From NCBI GenBank assembly GCA_002007465.1, contig LNAC01000761.1:503401-567400 (forward strand): a stretch of DNA of 64,000 nucleotides, in the 5' to 3' direction. Both the position numbers and the translations under genes were made by a program. Within the stretch, counting starts at the first letter, position 1, and every line of letters begins with the position of its first letter. The DNA comes from Ailurus styani. Lineage: Eukaryota; Chordata; Mammalia; Carnivora; Ailuridae. Under the pieces are notes generated by a model. That model searched no databases and was not told the origin of the DNA. It saw only the letters and a program-made list of their open reading frames with translations. This document shows, one piece after another, positions 22,416-34,563 of this stretch.

Positions 22416-22822
22416 AGATTGAAATGAGACTAAATATTGCATTCGTTTGGAGAGCTAATTTATGTAGATGGTTTCATCTTTTAAACTGCAATGTTTACCA
22501 TTGAAAAATAATTTATTCCTGGACATTCCTTTTCCCTAAATATTTTTTCTCAGAATATTTGTAATCTTAATTACTCTTAACTTGTAAATTGTGACTAAAT
22601 CTGTAAATTCTCTGATTTAAGACTTCTTGGATACCACACACATACTCCAAAGTATCATTTTGGTAAAAGAATCCCTCATGTCAAAGCACAAAAGTTCAAG
22701 GGTATATATTGACAGAACTTTCGCTATCTTCCCATTTGTAAAAGTCCTCCCTAAGATGTCATGGCGGTACTTTATTAAATGGGTTAAACTTCTAAAGTGT
22801 AAGGACATTAACATGTTTTTCT
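22416..22822. other. Unassigned AT-rich stretch
   Basis: No recognised element. Two complementary overlapping open frames (22617-22839) are chance in my view. The last 11 bases (22812-22822) form the duplicated target of the RPL32 retrocopy. Confidence 0.5.
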
Positions 22823-23353
<531 letters not shown>

Positions 23354-23554
23354 CATGTTTTTCTAAACAGGCTTTTCTCAGACATAAGTTTTCCTTTTCC
23401 CTCAATTTCCGTGATCCCTCTTCCCTGGTTTCTCTCTTGCCTCTCCCTTCTTTTCTTTTCTGATCCCTACTTCTTCCCTCCACCCCATCGTGGTCACAGG
23501 AGAATTTGAAAGGGAAATTTTTAAAAAATATTTTAAAATATTAAAAAAATTTTA

Positions 23555-23860
23555 ATTATTTTCTTGGACTAATTTTAAGTTCACAGAAAAAAATGAAGGC
23601 ACAGGGATTTCACATAGATTTCTGCCCCCCCCCCACTGCCATGCATAGCTATCTCTGCCAGCGTGACCATCTTTCACCAGGCGATGCATTTGTGAAAGCT
23701 GACAAACCTACATTAAGGCACTGTAGTCACCCAAAATTACTGTGAAGGTTCACTCTTAGTGTTGTACATTCTGTGGGTTTGGACAAATGTTTAATGATAT
23801 ATATCTAACATTTTGGACATTACGTTTTTTTAAGGCTATAATGATACTAGTACTTTGGCT
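23555..23860 (-). mobile_element. Old L1 3' UTR fragment, antisense
   Basis: TTAAGTTCACAGAAAAAAAT, a C-rich tract (C10 at 23625-23634), ATGCATAGC, GTTCACTCTTAGTGTTGTAC and TGGGTTTGGACAAATGTTTA follow in order a well-known antisense stretch of mammalian L1M 3' UTR. Family name uncertain. Confidence 0.65.
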
Positions 23861-24534
23861 TCTTCTAATAAGGTCAAATTACAGATGAGCTGGTTTGCAG
23901 TTTTTTAATGGCTTCCCTTACAGGTGTAGCTGGGAGAAAATCTGGGAGGACTTTGAGAATGATATGTAAGGACTGAAATTATTTTACCTTCACGCTCAGG
24001 GGTACTCACACTCACAGGTAATGGGTAATCTAGATCAACTGCGTGTCTTCTCCGTTCTACGAGAACTCTCTTTGCACAGTGGCTACTGGGAAGGGCGGCA
24101 CATTAGCGCTTTGTTTACTACTTGTGTTCTTCAGTTCAGAACCAGGCTGTCAGCTACCAACTGTCAGGAGATAAGGTGCCAGAAGACAGGTTTTCTATTT
24201 CTCTACCTGGCTGGCTTACCCACAAGTAGTGGAGACCACACAGAGGAGAATACAGGATAAAAGAGATAATATCTGTGGAAAGGCATCATACTTCTTTGCA
24301 CACAGAGGGGGTGTATGTGTGCCTGTTTTGGGGTAATTTCTCTCTGCCCTACCTTCCTATTAAATCTGAGAGAGGCTACTTATTCAATGCTTAGTTCTGT
24401 ACATTTCCAGTAGTGTCTCTCAAATCTATTAAAGTTGTTCTCTTTCTTGGCTGTACATTACAATCACTGGGGACATAGTACAGATTATCATAGAATGAAC
24501 TAATAAAATAACAGAATTATATCTAAAATATGCA
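23861..24534. other. Unassigned non-coding stretch
   Basis: Nothing identified. A 79-codon open frame at 24021-24260 is not recognisable. Confidence 0.45.
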
Positions 24535-25290
24535 AGTGGCACAGAGGAGGAGTGGTTAAATCCACTTTGGGGAGTAAGAGGCTGCTTTTAGGTAATAACG
24601 GTTATGCTGAATTTTGAAAATGAATCTGAATTTCCAGGCATTCCAGTCCAGAGAATTAGGGAGGACAAGTCAATCCAGGAAGAGAATAGCACATAAAAAG
24701 GCACAGAACATGATGTATTTGGGAACCTGTGTCCTGCTTTTGCAGAACAAAGTTATTGGAGTGCTGACAGATGTCCAATTAGGTAAGCAAATCACATAAG
24801 ACCCAACATTCCATCTTAAAGAATTTAGACTTGTCCTTATACAAAATGAGTCAGTGAAATGTTATTGCCAGACGAGAGACATGATCAGATAGATTGGTAG
24901 CACTTCTGATCTTTCAGGAAGGGGTTGAGGCTAGAGGTGGTAAAACCAGTTAGAAAGCTGTTGCAATCATCTGATTGGAAGATAATGAGGAATTATAGTG
25001 AAAATTTCACATGTATTAAAAATATTTTAAAGAATCACTGAAGGTTTGCTGTAGGAAATGAAAGGGACGAAGTTAAGGTGAGTCCTTGATTTCTGGTTTT
25101 GGATCCTTGGGTCCATGAGGTTAACACTAGCCAAAATGCAGTAAGGATACAAGAAAAGAAGTTTCAGTGGTGGAAAATGAGATGTTGACTGTAAGATTGC
25201 ATGTGTTGACTCTTAGGTGCCCACAGGGTATCAAAGAGGAGATACCTTACTAAATATAGTATGAATATCAAAAGACATGTCTGGTTTAGA
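24535..25290 (-). mobile_element. L2-like LINE body, antisense
   Basis: The order of phrases (GCATTCCAGTCCAGAGAATT, CATGATCAGATAGATTGGTA, AAGCTGTTGCAATCATCTGA, then AGATGTTGACTGTAAGATTG) parallels the reverse complement of the L2 body. In fresher copies this reads as collected '...atgatctgatttacg...gctattgcagtaatccagg...ggacatgttaagtttgag'. Diverged, so the call rests on order rather than identity. Confidence 0.5.
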
Positions 25291-26550
25291 GATGCAAACT
25301 TCAGTGTTACTATCTGGTAAGTTATTAAATTTAGAGATATTTAAGATGGTTTCATTAATTCTGTACATATGATTATTATGAGAATAGTTCTAGAAATCTT
25401 CAGGAACTCTCACCCTGTTTAGCACAATGAGAGGAACATGTGAACTTAGGCACTCAGAGTAATGATTTTTATCAAGAGTTTGTTAGTGTGCTCTTACAAA
25501 GCACAAATTAAAGTTTACAGTCTTTGTAGACTTACTCAAAATGTCTTGGGTCTTACGGCTCTTGAAGATAAATTTTAAAACCACACCCTGTCTCTGTGGG
25601 GTGAGAGGAGGAATCCTTAGTCTCAATTCATAGCATCCCTTCAAGTTTTGTTCTTTTACTCTTCAAGTGTTGAAAAATCCCTGGGAAGAACACAGTCTTC
25701 TAAATTTAATTTAGAGGATCAAATTGGGTTTATCTCCAAAGAGCAAACAGAGAATAGAAGAATTAAGTCTTTTCTGCTCTTATTTTCATATAAGTTTCTG
25801 CATATACCTGCTACACAAAGTACTAGGCAAGCCTTTCAAGGGAGTTAAAGTTGATCATGGTCAGTAGGTCTCCAGACTTAACACACACACACATGCCCAT
25901 GCAGGCACATGTACACATACACACAGTTTTTAGAACCTGGGTTCACAACTCTGATAGTGTTTTTCTCTTCTCTGATGGTCTCTAGGATGTCGGGATTCTA
26001 GAAAGACAATGAAACAATTGAGAGACTCTATTTATTTAAAGTACATAATTCCAATCTCTTTAATTTCCATGATGGGCTGTGGATTCGATTTTTCTATTTA
26101 AGTGATTCTAAAACTACAGCCACTTGTGACCAATGCTGAGACATACTGAGACACAAATTCCTCCCATCTCAGCTTCCGTTGGGAAGTAGGGGTTACAGTC
26201 CCATTTGACATGACTGTAGTATGTTGGTGCCAAGAGTAGCTCATGCCTTAAGCCCCTGCGCTCTTTCACCACTGACACTGGATTCCTTTTACCTGGCCTC
26301 TGCAATAGCACGAATCATTTTTATTTAGATTACAGTCCATCTGCCTATGCCTCTCCTCCACACTCTGGTAACTGATTGGGTTTGTCCATTTTGGGATGCT
26401 ATTCCAGAAACCTGCCCTTGATCAGACTATAAAACAGGACTTACTCCTGTTTACTGGAAAGGAATAAGGCTTTCAGAATTTCTGCTGTAGTTTTACGTAT
26501 CATCTATAATCGCTATTAGTATTACATAGTATTTTTTAATATTACAAAAT
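25291..26550. other. Unassigned stretch with an imperfect AC repeat
   Basis: An interrupted AC-rich simple repeat lies at 25880-25925. The rest carries no recognised coding region or repeat. Confidence 0.45.
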
Positions 26551-26703
26551 GTGATCTTGGGGCCATTGGTATTGGCATCACCTGGAAACATTTTAGAGGT
26601 ACAGAATCTCAGATCACACCCCAAGACCACAGAATTGGAATCTGTATTTTAGTAAGATCTTTGTGTTATCTGTATGCACATGAAAATTTGAAAAGCACCA
26701 CTA
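26551..26703 (-). mobile_element. MER5A-like hAT-Charlie remnant
   Basis: GGCATCACCTGGAAACATTT, CAGATCACACCCCAAGACC, GGAATCTGTATTTTAGTAAG and the end TATGCACATGAAAATTTGAA-AAGCACCACT. The last is the reverse complement of the CAGTGGTTCTCAAACTTTA terminal segment. Confidence 0.72.
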
Positions 26704-28757
26704 AGGTGCATGAGCATAGTCTTTGATAGCTAGTGGATTTTTATCACCTTTTCTGCTCTGTTCTCTTCTTCATTTGGCTCTGAGCAAGTTCTGTCTTCTC
26801 CTACCCGTCCCTTAGTAATTGAAAGATATTAGGAAGGGTTGCCTATAGTTGAACTGTTAGATCATGAATTGCTTCACTGAAACTAAGAGACCTGACCTAT
26901 ATTTCCAAGCATTGTGTTTTCTTCTTCCTTGCTCTATGATACTGTCTTTACCCTTGCTAGATGAGCAAACCTCTTGTCCAACAATCTGCATAGTGGTCAG
27001 AAGCCTTAATTACACAGCTCTCTGCTTCTCTACTTTCTTAAACCCTTACTGGAACAGTTGATGGTTATCAAGTGTTACTCCTCTTGAAAGTAGGAATGGT
27101 CTCAAATATTAGGCACGAAGGGCTCTCCTCAGTAACTATTGTTTCTGCTTTTTACTTTCATTACTCTTGTAAAAACTCAAGCATCAAGTAGCATGGCTGT
27201 ACTACGTGCTTTTTCAGATTTTCTTGGCTCAACTCTCTCCTGGGGTTTCTGGTGAAATATTTCACCCTAGTAGTCACCTGAATGACCACCCCTTATGTTT
27301 GGCAAATATTTTTGCCACCTGAGACCAATGGCATCCTGAATCTGGTATCTCTCATTACTTCCGAACTTGGATAAAACGTTACATAAGAAGGCATTTTTTC
27401 AACCAAGGTGCTGGAATATATGACCCAAGACTATGAGGGAGTTAAGTCCAATTGGGGAGAATTTTGACCAATGGAAGACAGGAGATGAAAAGAAACTGAG
27501 TAGACAAATCATCTTTGCTGTAGATTTCTCATGACGATAGGCCTGTGCACATGAAGAGCTTCTCAGGAAGGAAAAGTCAACGTGTCCAGGGACACACACA
27601 TCACATTGTTTCATTTCATTTTTCTGCTTTTTTCCCTGGAATTCCATCTTCAAATAAATGACTCGTACTTAATCTTTGCCACAGGGTCTGATTTCTAGGA
27701 AACCAGAGTGGTTCTAGAAAGCAAACCCTTAGGACATGATTTGGAAATAAAGTGCTCATCTGTGTAAAAGAAATAAGGACCCTTTTGCTGGTGACAGTGG
27801 TGTGGTGTGATAGTAACTTCTGGCGGGAGCGACCACACAATCACCTCAAACTTTCACGTTGTTAATTGGGAAGAAGTGTAGTTAGAGGGAAGGCGTTTAG
27901 ACGTCAAGTACCTGAGGTTCTTGATCATTACAGAACAATGGTCATTTTGATGATAATAAAATAGGGTAACTGCTTTAAATGGCACAGGGGACTTTGAAAG
28001 GAAAATGACAGGTAGAGTCGCACACTGAGAAGCGATGTTCTAAAGCCAGAGGGCCTGTCTGGCAGCTGTGAAAGAGATTTTTATTTCCTGCAGCCACCGG
28101 GCAGAGTTGCGGAACATCAGGCCCAGGGTTGGATTACATACCAAAGGGAGACTAAATTCCCAGCCTCAGTCAGTCTTCTGTCAAAAACAGGGTTTTTAAT
28201 GGAGAAGGAGTGGAATTCTGACACCTGGACAGTGACATTTCAGTGGGCGAGTTTGAGAACCACGAACCCTGACGTCGTCTCCCAGAACCTCTTGTCTGGT
28301 AGCAGTCCTTTGCCCCTTCCCAGAGGAGAACCCTATATCAAATGTCTGTTAACAGCTGCATTTCAAAACGATGTCTGTTTTCCACAAGACACATTCCCAC
28401 CACCCCGCATGGTGGTGGGCCCGGCAACAGACATCAACCCTCAGAACAGCCTGAGCAGGGAAGCATAAGCCCTTTACCAGCAAGAAATCACCTATACTCC
28501 AAAGAAATTGCAGAACCCATGTAATACGTGCCAACAGGATTCAGGGGAACCTACGCAGAAATGCATTTTGATGGTGTTAGCCTGGGGAAGGTGGGAATGT
28601 GAGCCTCACTGGGGAAGAATTCATTGTAAAGGTCTAGAAAATTCTGTATTTTTGCAAGACCACCTAGAGCCAGGGAATCTGAGCTAACATAAAGTGCTAA
28701 CCAGGGTTTGAACATTCTATGATGGAGTACAATATCCTGAGGACTGTTTTAATTTTT
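26704..28757. other. Two kilobases without a recognised element
   Basis: No coding region. The sub-block 28030-28560 is richer in GC and has a transcript- or LTR-like texture (CAGTCCTTTGCCCCTTCCCA), but I cannot assign it. Short open frames on both strands there are unconvincing. Confidence 0.4.
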
Positions 28758-28977
28758 TTAAAAGATTTTATTTATTTTTTTAATTGAGAGAAAGAGAGAG
28801 AGAGAGAGAGCGAGAGAGCGCACAAGCAGGGGGAGGATCAGAGGGAGGAGCAGAGGGAGAGGGAGAAGCAGACTCCCCACTGAGCAGGGAGACTTATGCA
28901 GAGCTCAATCCCAGGACCCTGGGATCATGACCTGAGCTGAAGGCAGTCGCTTAACCGACTGAGCCACCCAGGTGCCC
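28758..28977 (-). mobile_element. CAN-SINE, caniform type, full length
   Basis: A 14-bp duplication CTGTTTTAATTTTT (28744-28757 and 28978-28991). Long GA-rich segment with (GA)n at 28790-28810. Core and tRNA head are intact. Confidence 0.96.
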
Positions 28978-28991
28978 CTGTTTTAATTTTT

Positions 28992-29904
28992 GATAGTGAT
29001 GGTCATTAAGAGGATGAATAAATTCTAGTTTTGAGGGTTAATCTATGGAGATCGCTGTAGACAAAGATGTAGTCTATAACTATTTAAACTTGATACAACT
29101 TTTAAATTAGATTTTCTTAAATACCACATTATCGGAGATAGGCTTATAGAATAATTTTTATATTCTCAGTAACTTCCAGTAAAACTTCTTTTGAGGTTGG
29201 GTCTGCAAACATCACAGAGAATTTCTTTAGTAATCATGAGGGTGAAGATAATCTCTTTCTGTTCACAATACCAATAAGTAACTTTCCCAGCACCAAGAAG
29301 CTTGGACAAGTATATTTCCACTTTCTTATTGCATCCCTTCACAGTCATCTCAAATTATGCAGAAGGAAAAATGACCAGATAGCCCTAGTTTGATCTAAGA
29401 TTACTAAAATTACTTGTCTACTTTTTAGATAATCAATTCTGAGGTACCCACCAGGGTTCTAACTTGTAATGCCCAAGAACCCATATATCCAAATTAAAAT
29501 GAAGACGAATGTCTCCCCTGCCCACCCCACTCCTGTTCTCCAGCCAAGAAATCTCTCAAGGTAGTAGTTCTTTGGTTCTGTGTTTGCTTTTGCTTAGTAG
29601 CTTGAGATGAACTCAAGCATTTATCCTAAATTCTGCATGATTTTGTGACTTACTGGATATAGTTTTCCCTAAGACACATTTGCTGCCCTACCTGTATCAG
29701 CCAAAAATATAGCATAATGTAACATACCTCCTAGTCTATTTGAAATATTCAAAACCTTTTTCTCTTTAAAAGGAGAATTGAATTCTTGATCTCATTTGTC
29801 CCATCAGGTCCTTGGACTTCTTAGGCAAATTTAGTTCATCCCCTCTATATCAGTAGATACTCCTTTGTAAAATGACAACAACAAAAATCTACCTTGTTAG
29901 TATA
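28992..29904. other. Unassigned non-coding stretch
   Basis: Nothing recognised. Contains only chance-length open frames. Confidence 0.5.
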
Positions 29905-30150
29905 TAATAGTTGTTATTTATTAACTGTCTGCCATGCGACAGTTAACATGCTAGAATTTTTCTATATCACCTCTGAACTGTCCTTCCAGGTAGACATCGC
30001 TGTTTTTATTTTACAGAAATGAAACTGGGGCTCAGAATGGTTCAAATTAACTTGTCAATATCACATAACCAGTAGGTATCAAAGCTGGGTTTGAAATACT
30101 GATCTTTCTTGCTAGCTTGAGCTGTTTCTGCTCATCACACTACCCCGCGC
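29905..30150 (-). mobile_element. MIR element, antisense
   Basis: TTATTTTACAGAAATGAAAC, TGGGGCTCAGAATGGTTCAA, TATCACATAACCAGTAGGTA and AAGCTGGGTTTGAA follow the reverse complement of MIR ('ttttacagatgaggaaactgaggctcagag ... ggtcacacagctagtaagtg'). Confidence 0.82.
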
Positions 30151-31059
30151 TTGTTAAAAAGATGAACTTGATTTCGATAGAGTTGTGTTGTGTGGAGGTA
30201 ATGTCATCCTACACTCAGATCACTTAATGACTGGATTTATCTGATGGGACTACACTCTGACATACTTCGGGGTATCTGAATAATTAGGAACTTCTTTCCT
30301 CCTAGAGCAATAGCAGGCAGAATGGCATAATTAATGACCAGTCCAAAAATGGGAAATACTGCTTTGCTTTGAGTTACTCTTCAGCATTTAAGGAAAAGAT
30401 TCCTAGTGGAGACTTCTCTTATGAGATCAAGATGACATTTGAGACTAACTTGGAAGTCAAAATGCTAACACTTATCTATTAGTAATGGAAAGAAAGAAAC
30501 CTACAACCAAATGTGGGAGAACAAACTCAGTGTTCAATGTTTCCCAAGAATACCTAAGATAAATTTCGATCTACTGAACAATCTCAATTAAAAGTTTTCT
30601 GTTTTAATTCAAATGAGTGTGTCAGATCCAGTATTGAGCCAGAATGACTCAGAATTACATGGAAGAGCTGTACAAGGCTGTTGATTTCTGGTGCCTGTTG
30701 TGGGAAAAACCCTAATCCTCCTATACCTGGTGGAACAATATTGAACATTACCAAGGCCGCTTGACAACTAGCTCCACGGTGGCATTACTGGGGAAAGAAC
30801 AGATAACTCCTTGAATAAATTAAAATGCAAATTCACATTCAGGCGATCTCTGTCATGACTTTTAGACCAAACACTCTCGTTATCTTTAGCAGTGCTTAGA
30901 GTGTTATTTTTCTAAGTAATTTGCCACATTGTCAGGAAAAATTTCATTGGAAGAAACCTGGTAGAATTTTAATGACATTTCCAGCAGGGAATGTATCTGC
31001 AGTTGCGAAGCTCCTAGAAACCTATGTGGTCTTTACTCTTCAATTAAAACATTGCCTAT
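30151..31059. other. Unassigned non-coding stretch
   Basis: No recognised gene or repeat. Confidence 0.5.
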
Positions 31060-31259
31060 TGGGCGCCTGGGTGGCTCAGTGGGTTAAGGCCTCTGCTTTC
31101 GGCTCAGGTCATGATCTCAGCGTCCTGGGATCGAGGCCCGCATCGGGCTCCCTGCTCAGCGGGGAGCCTGCTTCCCCCTCTCTCTCTCTGCCTGCGTCTC
31201 TGCCTCCTTGTGATCTCTCTCTCCCTCTGTGAAATAAATAAATAAAATCTTTAAAAAAA
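31060..31259 (+). mobile_element. CAN-SINE, mustelid-type, full length
   Basis: A 9-bp duplication ATTGCCTAT (31051-31059 and 31260-31268). Complete head GGGCGCCTGGGTGGCTCAG, B-box region GGATCGAGGCCC, CT-rich segment, GAAATAAATAAATAAA and poly-A. Looks young. Confidence 0.97.
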
Positions 31260-31442
31260 ATTGCCTATCAGTCAATAAGTATTTACCGAATTTCTTCTCA
31301 GTGCTTGTGTTGCTGTAGATAAAAAAGGTGGATACAAAGGAAAGAGCAGGACTGGTGCCAGGTAAAGGGAATACCGAAGAGCATTCCTTTTAACTTGAGT
31401 TTATGAAAGATGGGTGTCATAAAGGCTAATTGTGTTTTAAGG

Positions 31443-32278
31443 CAGAATTTCTCAAATACTTCTAAAAACTACTGAGGACTCTCAATAGACTTTTAAGTGT
31501 AGTTTATATCTATTAATATTTTCCTTATTAGAAATGAAAATTGAGGGACTGGAGGAGATTATGCTGAGTGAAAAAAGTCAAGCAGAGAAAGTCAATTATC
31601 ATATGGTTTCACTTATCTGTGGAACATAAGGAATAGCATGGAGGACATTAGGAGAAGGAAGGGAAAAATGAAGGACAGGAAATCAGAGGGGGAGAAAACC
31701 ACGAGAGACTGTGGACTCCAGGAAACAAACTGATGGTTTTAGTGGGGAGGGGTGTAGGGAGTTGGGTTAGCTTGGTGATGGGTATTAAGGAGGGCACGTA
31801 TTGCATGGAGCACTGGGTCATGCACACAAACAGTGAATCATGGAACACTACATCAAAAACTAATAATGTGCTGTATGGTGACTAACATAACATAATAATA
31901 ATAAAAAATAAATGAAAATCAAGGCACTTAAAATATTTAGCAACAACCAAACTATTCTATGTTAACATAAATAGAAAGCTTTTATAGGAAGTGTTTTTTA
32001 AAACAAAAATAATTAATGGGAAGTGTAGTTTTGTTTTGCATTTTTGCAAATCTCATTAATGTCTGGTTTTAGGAAAGACAGCTGGAACTGCGTATCTGTT
32101 TCTGTTGTAATAGCACATGCAACCCCTGGAAGATTTCACTGTACACTCATGAGAGAATGAGTGTAACACAGAATGTAATACCTTATTATTATTATGAAAT
32201 AGTTTTGATCTCAAGGACCTGGTGAAAGGGAATAAGGGACCCCAAGCGGTTCCCTGGACCACACTTTGAGAACCCCTG
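31443..32278. mobile_element. hAT-type non-autonomous DNA transposon, split by an L1 3' end
   Basis: The left end CAGAATTTCTCAAATACTTC and the right end, whose reverse complement is CAGGGGTTCTCAAAGTGTGG, form the hAT-Charlie type of inverted terminus. The 8-bp flanks TTTTAAGG and TTTTCAGA are consistent with a decayed hAT target duplication. The interior (TTTTTGCAAATCTCATTAAT, GTCTGGTTTTAGGAAAGACA) is a phrase I know from old MER-type elements; the family name is not certain. The L1 insert accounts for 31547-31909. Confidence 0.65.
31547..31909 (+). mobile_element. Carnivore L1 3' end (5'-truncated)
   Basis: Begins GACTGGAGGAGATTATGCTG, the ORF2 C-terminus ('EEIMLSE'), and runs through the carnivore-specific 3' UTR (ATGGTTTCACTTATCTGTGG, GGCACGTATTGCATGGAGCA) to a TAATAATAAAAAATAA tail. 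AAATGAAAATTGAGG (31532-31546) and AAATGAAAATCAAGG (31910-31924) are the target-site duplication. Severe 5' truncation is usual for L1. Confidence 0.92.
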
Positions 32279-32286
32279 TTTTCAGA

Positions 32287-34479
32287 CTGGAGACAGTGAC
32301 TCAAGATAATCCATCACTAAAAAACTGGAAAAATGTGTGTATTTGGGTCTGATGGCATTATGCTAAGCTCTATTTTTGGGAACTACTTTTTAAAAATCTA
32401 CGTGAAAGTATGACCAGTATTAGTAAAATGGATACAATTTGAGGTATTAGTCTGATTTAATTTCATGTTGGTAGCTACTGGAAGGTCCCTGCACATAGAG
32501 ATACTTTGTTTACTGTCTATGTAGTTAAATTTTCAGACTCTGTCAGCAAAAAGGCCCATAGTTGCCTTCTAATTTTTCTGTTTTCATACGTAAGACTTTT
32601 CAAAGTAAGAAAGCGCTGTTGGTGAAGAAACTGGCCATTCTCATTAAACAGCTCATTTGTGACATTACTGTGTACATCTGCTTTGAACATTGGCTATCTG
32701 AAAAAGGTATCTTTTTAGTTGGGTTAACACTCATCAATAGAACCTTCCTATCATATGGAATCACATACCACTTGAGAACAGAATGAACCCAGCAGACAGA
32801 ATGACTTATGTTGCTGCAGGAAGAGCTGACCGATGGCAATCAAGGAATCAGAAGTTGTTATCTAGAAGAAGAAAATATTAACAAATTTTTGTTTCACAAC
32901 ATAGCACTGTTAAAGCCTACTGGCTTCTATCAATATAAAGACATCTAACATTATAAAACAGTTTGTCAACATGATTACATTTATAGAATCAAAATCCCTA
33001 ATAAAGGGGCAGGATGGGTCACTTCATAATTTTTCACCTGAAATCTAGTCATAAGATGACGGGTTGCATATCTTTGACTCCGCAGTTTCCCACAAATTTG
33101 TCGTTCACAATTTTCAGAATTTCAAAGGATAAAAGGAAAAACACATCTTCACGGCTTTGGAAAAACCAGTAACTGCTGACATTCACAGAATGCAAAGGCT
33201 CAGTAGAATAGCAATGTTCTTTTTTCTCCCCTGAGCACCCTGATAAAATCCCTGATAAAACATTTTAAGGAGCAATGTATTTAGTTCTAAAAACAGGTTT
33301 TGCAATAGTGGGATAAAAGGCTGTTTATTTTGTGGATGATTCTTCTCTACAAAGAACTGTGTGTTACTCAGAGTAACACAATAGTCCAGCAGGTAATGGA
33401 AACTTCTGAATAGAAGTAAAGAAAAGGGCAGTAGAAGCAGAAGATAATCTGCATTTCATGTCAAGGACAAAGGCTGCCCTGTTCAACCATGAATTTTAGA
33501 CCCCAGAGTCAGTCACATTTGGTGGGACATCTATGGCTTCATCAGTACATGGGCAGGACATCCTTTTTTATCTTGTGTTTGAAATGTTTGTGTTTAAAAA
33601 AAAAAAAAGCATGTGAGAAGTACCTAATTTCATGCAGGCTGGAAAGATGTCATCTTTCTCCCTTTCCTTTAAAGTGCAATTCATGGAACATTTGAGAAAT
33701 CTAGTTACTGTGCAGACTCACCACACGGGCAAAAAAAAAAAAAAAGTATTGAGAATGATGATTTATGTTGAGCTTTTATAGTCCGGCTTTAATAAACCTG
33801 AACTTCATTCCTTCTCCAGAATGTAGATGACAATTCACAATCCCAGCCAGAGAACAGACTGTTCCCACTTGCATGAAGGTTATTATGATGGAATTTTACA
33901 GCCTGAAAGAAGAGAGATAGAAGTTGCATAAGTCCCATATGATAGCATCAACATATCTGCTGGCACAGAAGGTCTTACGTAATAACTTTGAAAAATCTGG
34001 TCGTGGTCACCGTACTAACCTTCACATCCAAAATTTGAGAAACACGTAATTGAGCTAAAGTTGAACATCCCCTTTATGCTAGGAAAGCGACAAGATATTT
34101 AAAAAGCAAGATTAAAGGAGACAAATGATTACACTTTAATCATTGTTGAATCTGAAAGTGCAGGTTTAACAAAGCTCTGCCAAGTTGAATCATTCATCTT
34201 TGACTGCAATTCCGTTCTCAGGCTGTTTCTCACTTAACTTTGTAATTTCACAAGGCCCAAATAATTTAGAATCTGTTTTGATAATTGGTTTTCTTGACCT
34301 GTTTGGAGGCACTCTTTTCCTTTGCTTCTGTACATTTTCATTTTTGTAGCTCCTCTATCGTTTCAGATGGGGTGTTTGCACATGTGTGTATATGTGTGAA
34401 TAATACACATTTTTGTCAAAAGAGCAAATATGGATATATCAACTATGTTGTATGTAGAATTATATAGGTATATTTAAAT
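32287..34479. other. Repeat-poor 2.2-kb stretch
   Basis: No SINE, LINE or DNA element recognised across 2.2 kb. There are only homopolymer A runs at 33596-33608 and 33730-33745. No coding region is evident. Repeat depletion may reflect selective constraint on regulatory sequence, but that is inference. Confidence 0.45.
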
Positions 34480-34518
34480 GTGTGTATATATATATGTGTN
34501 NNNNNNNNNNNNNNNNNN

Positions 34519-34562
<44 letters not shown>

Positions 34563-34563
34563 N
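34480..34563. repeat. GT/TA compound microsatellite with an assembly gap
   Basis: TGTGTATATATATATGTGT, then 19 Ns (34500-34518), then GTGTGTGTAT and a (TA)n run to 34562, with one more N at 34563. Microsatellites of this kind commonly stop assemblies, so the true length is unknown. Confidence 0.95.
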
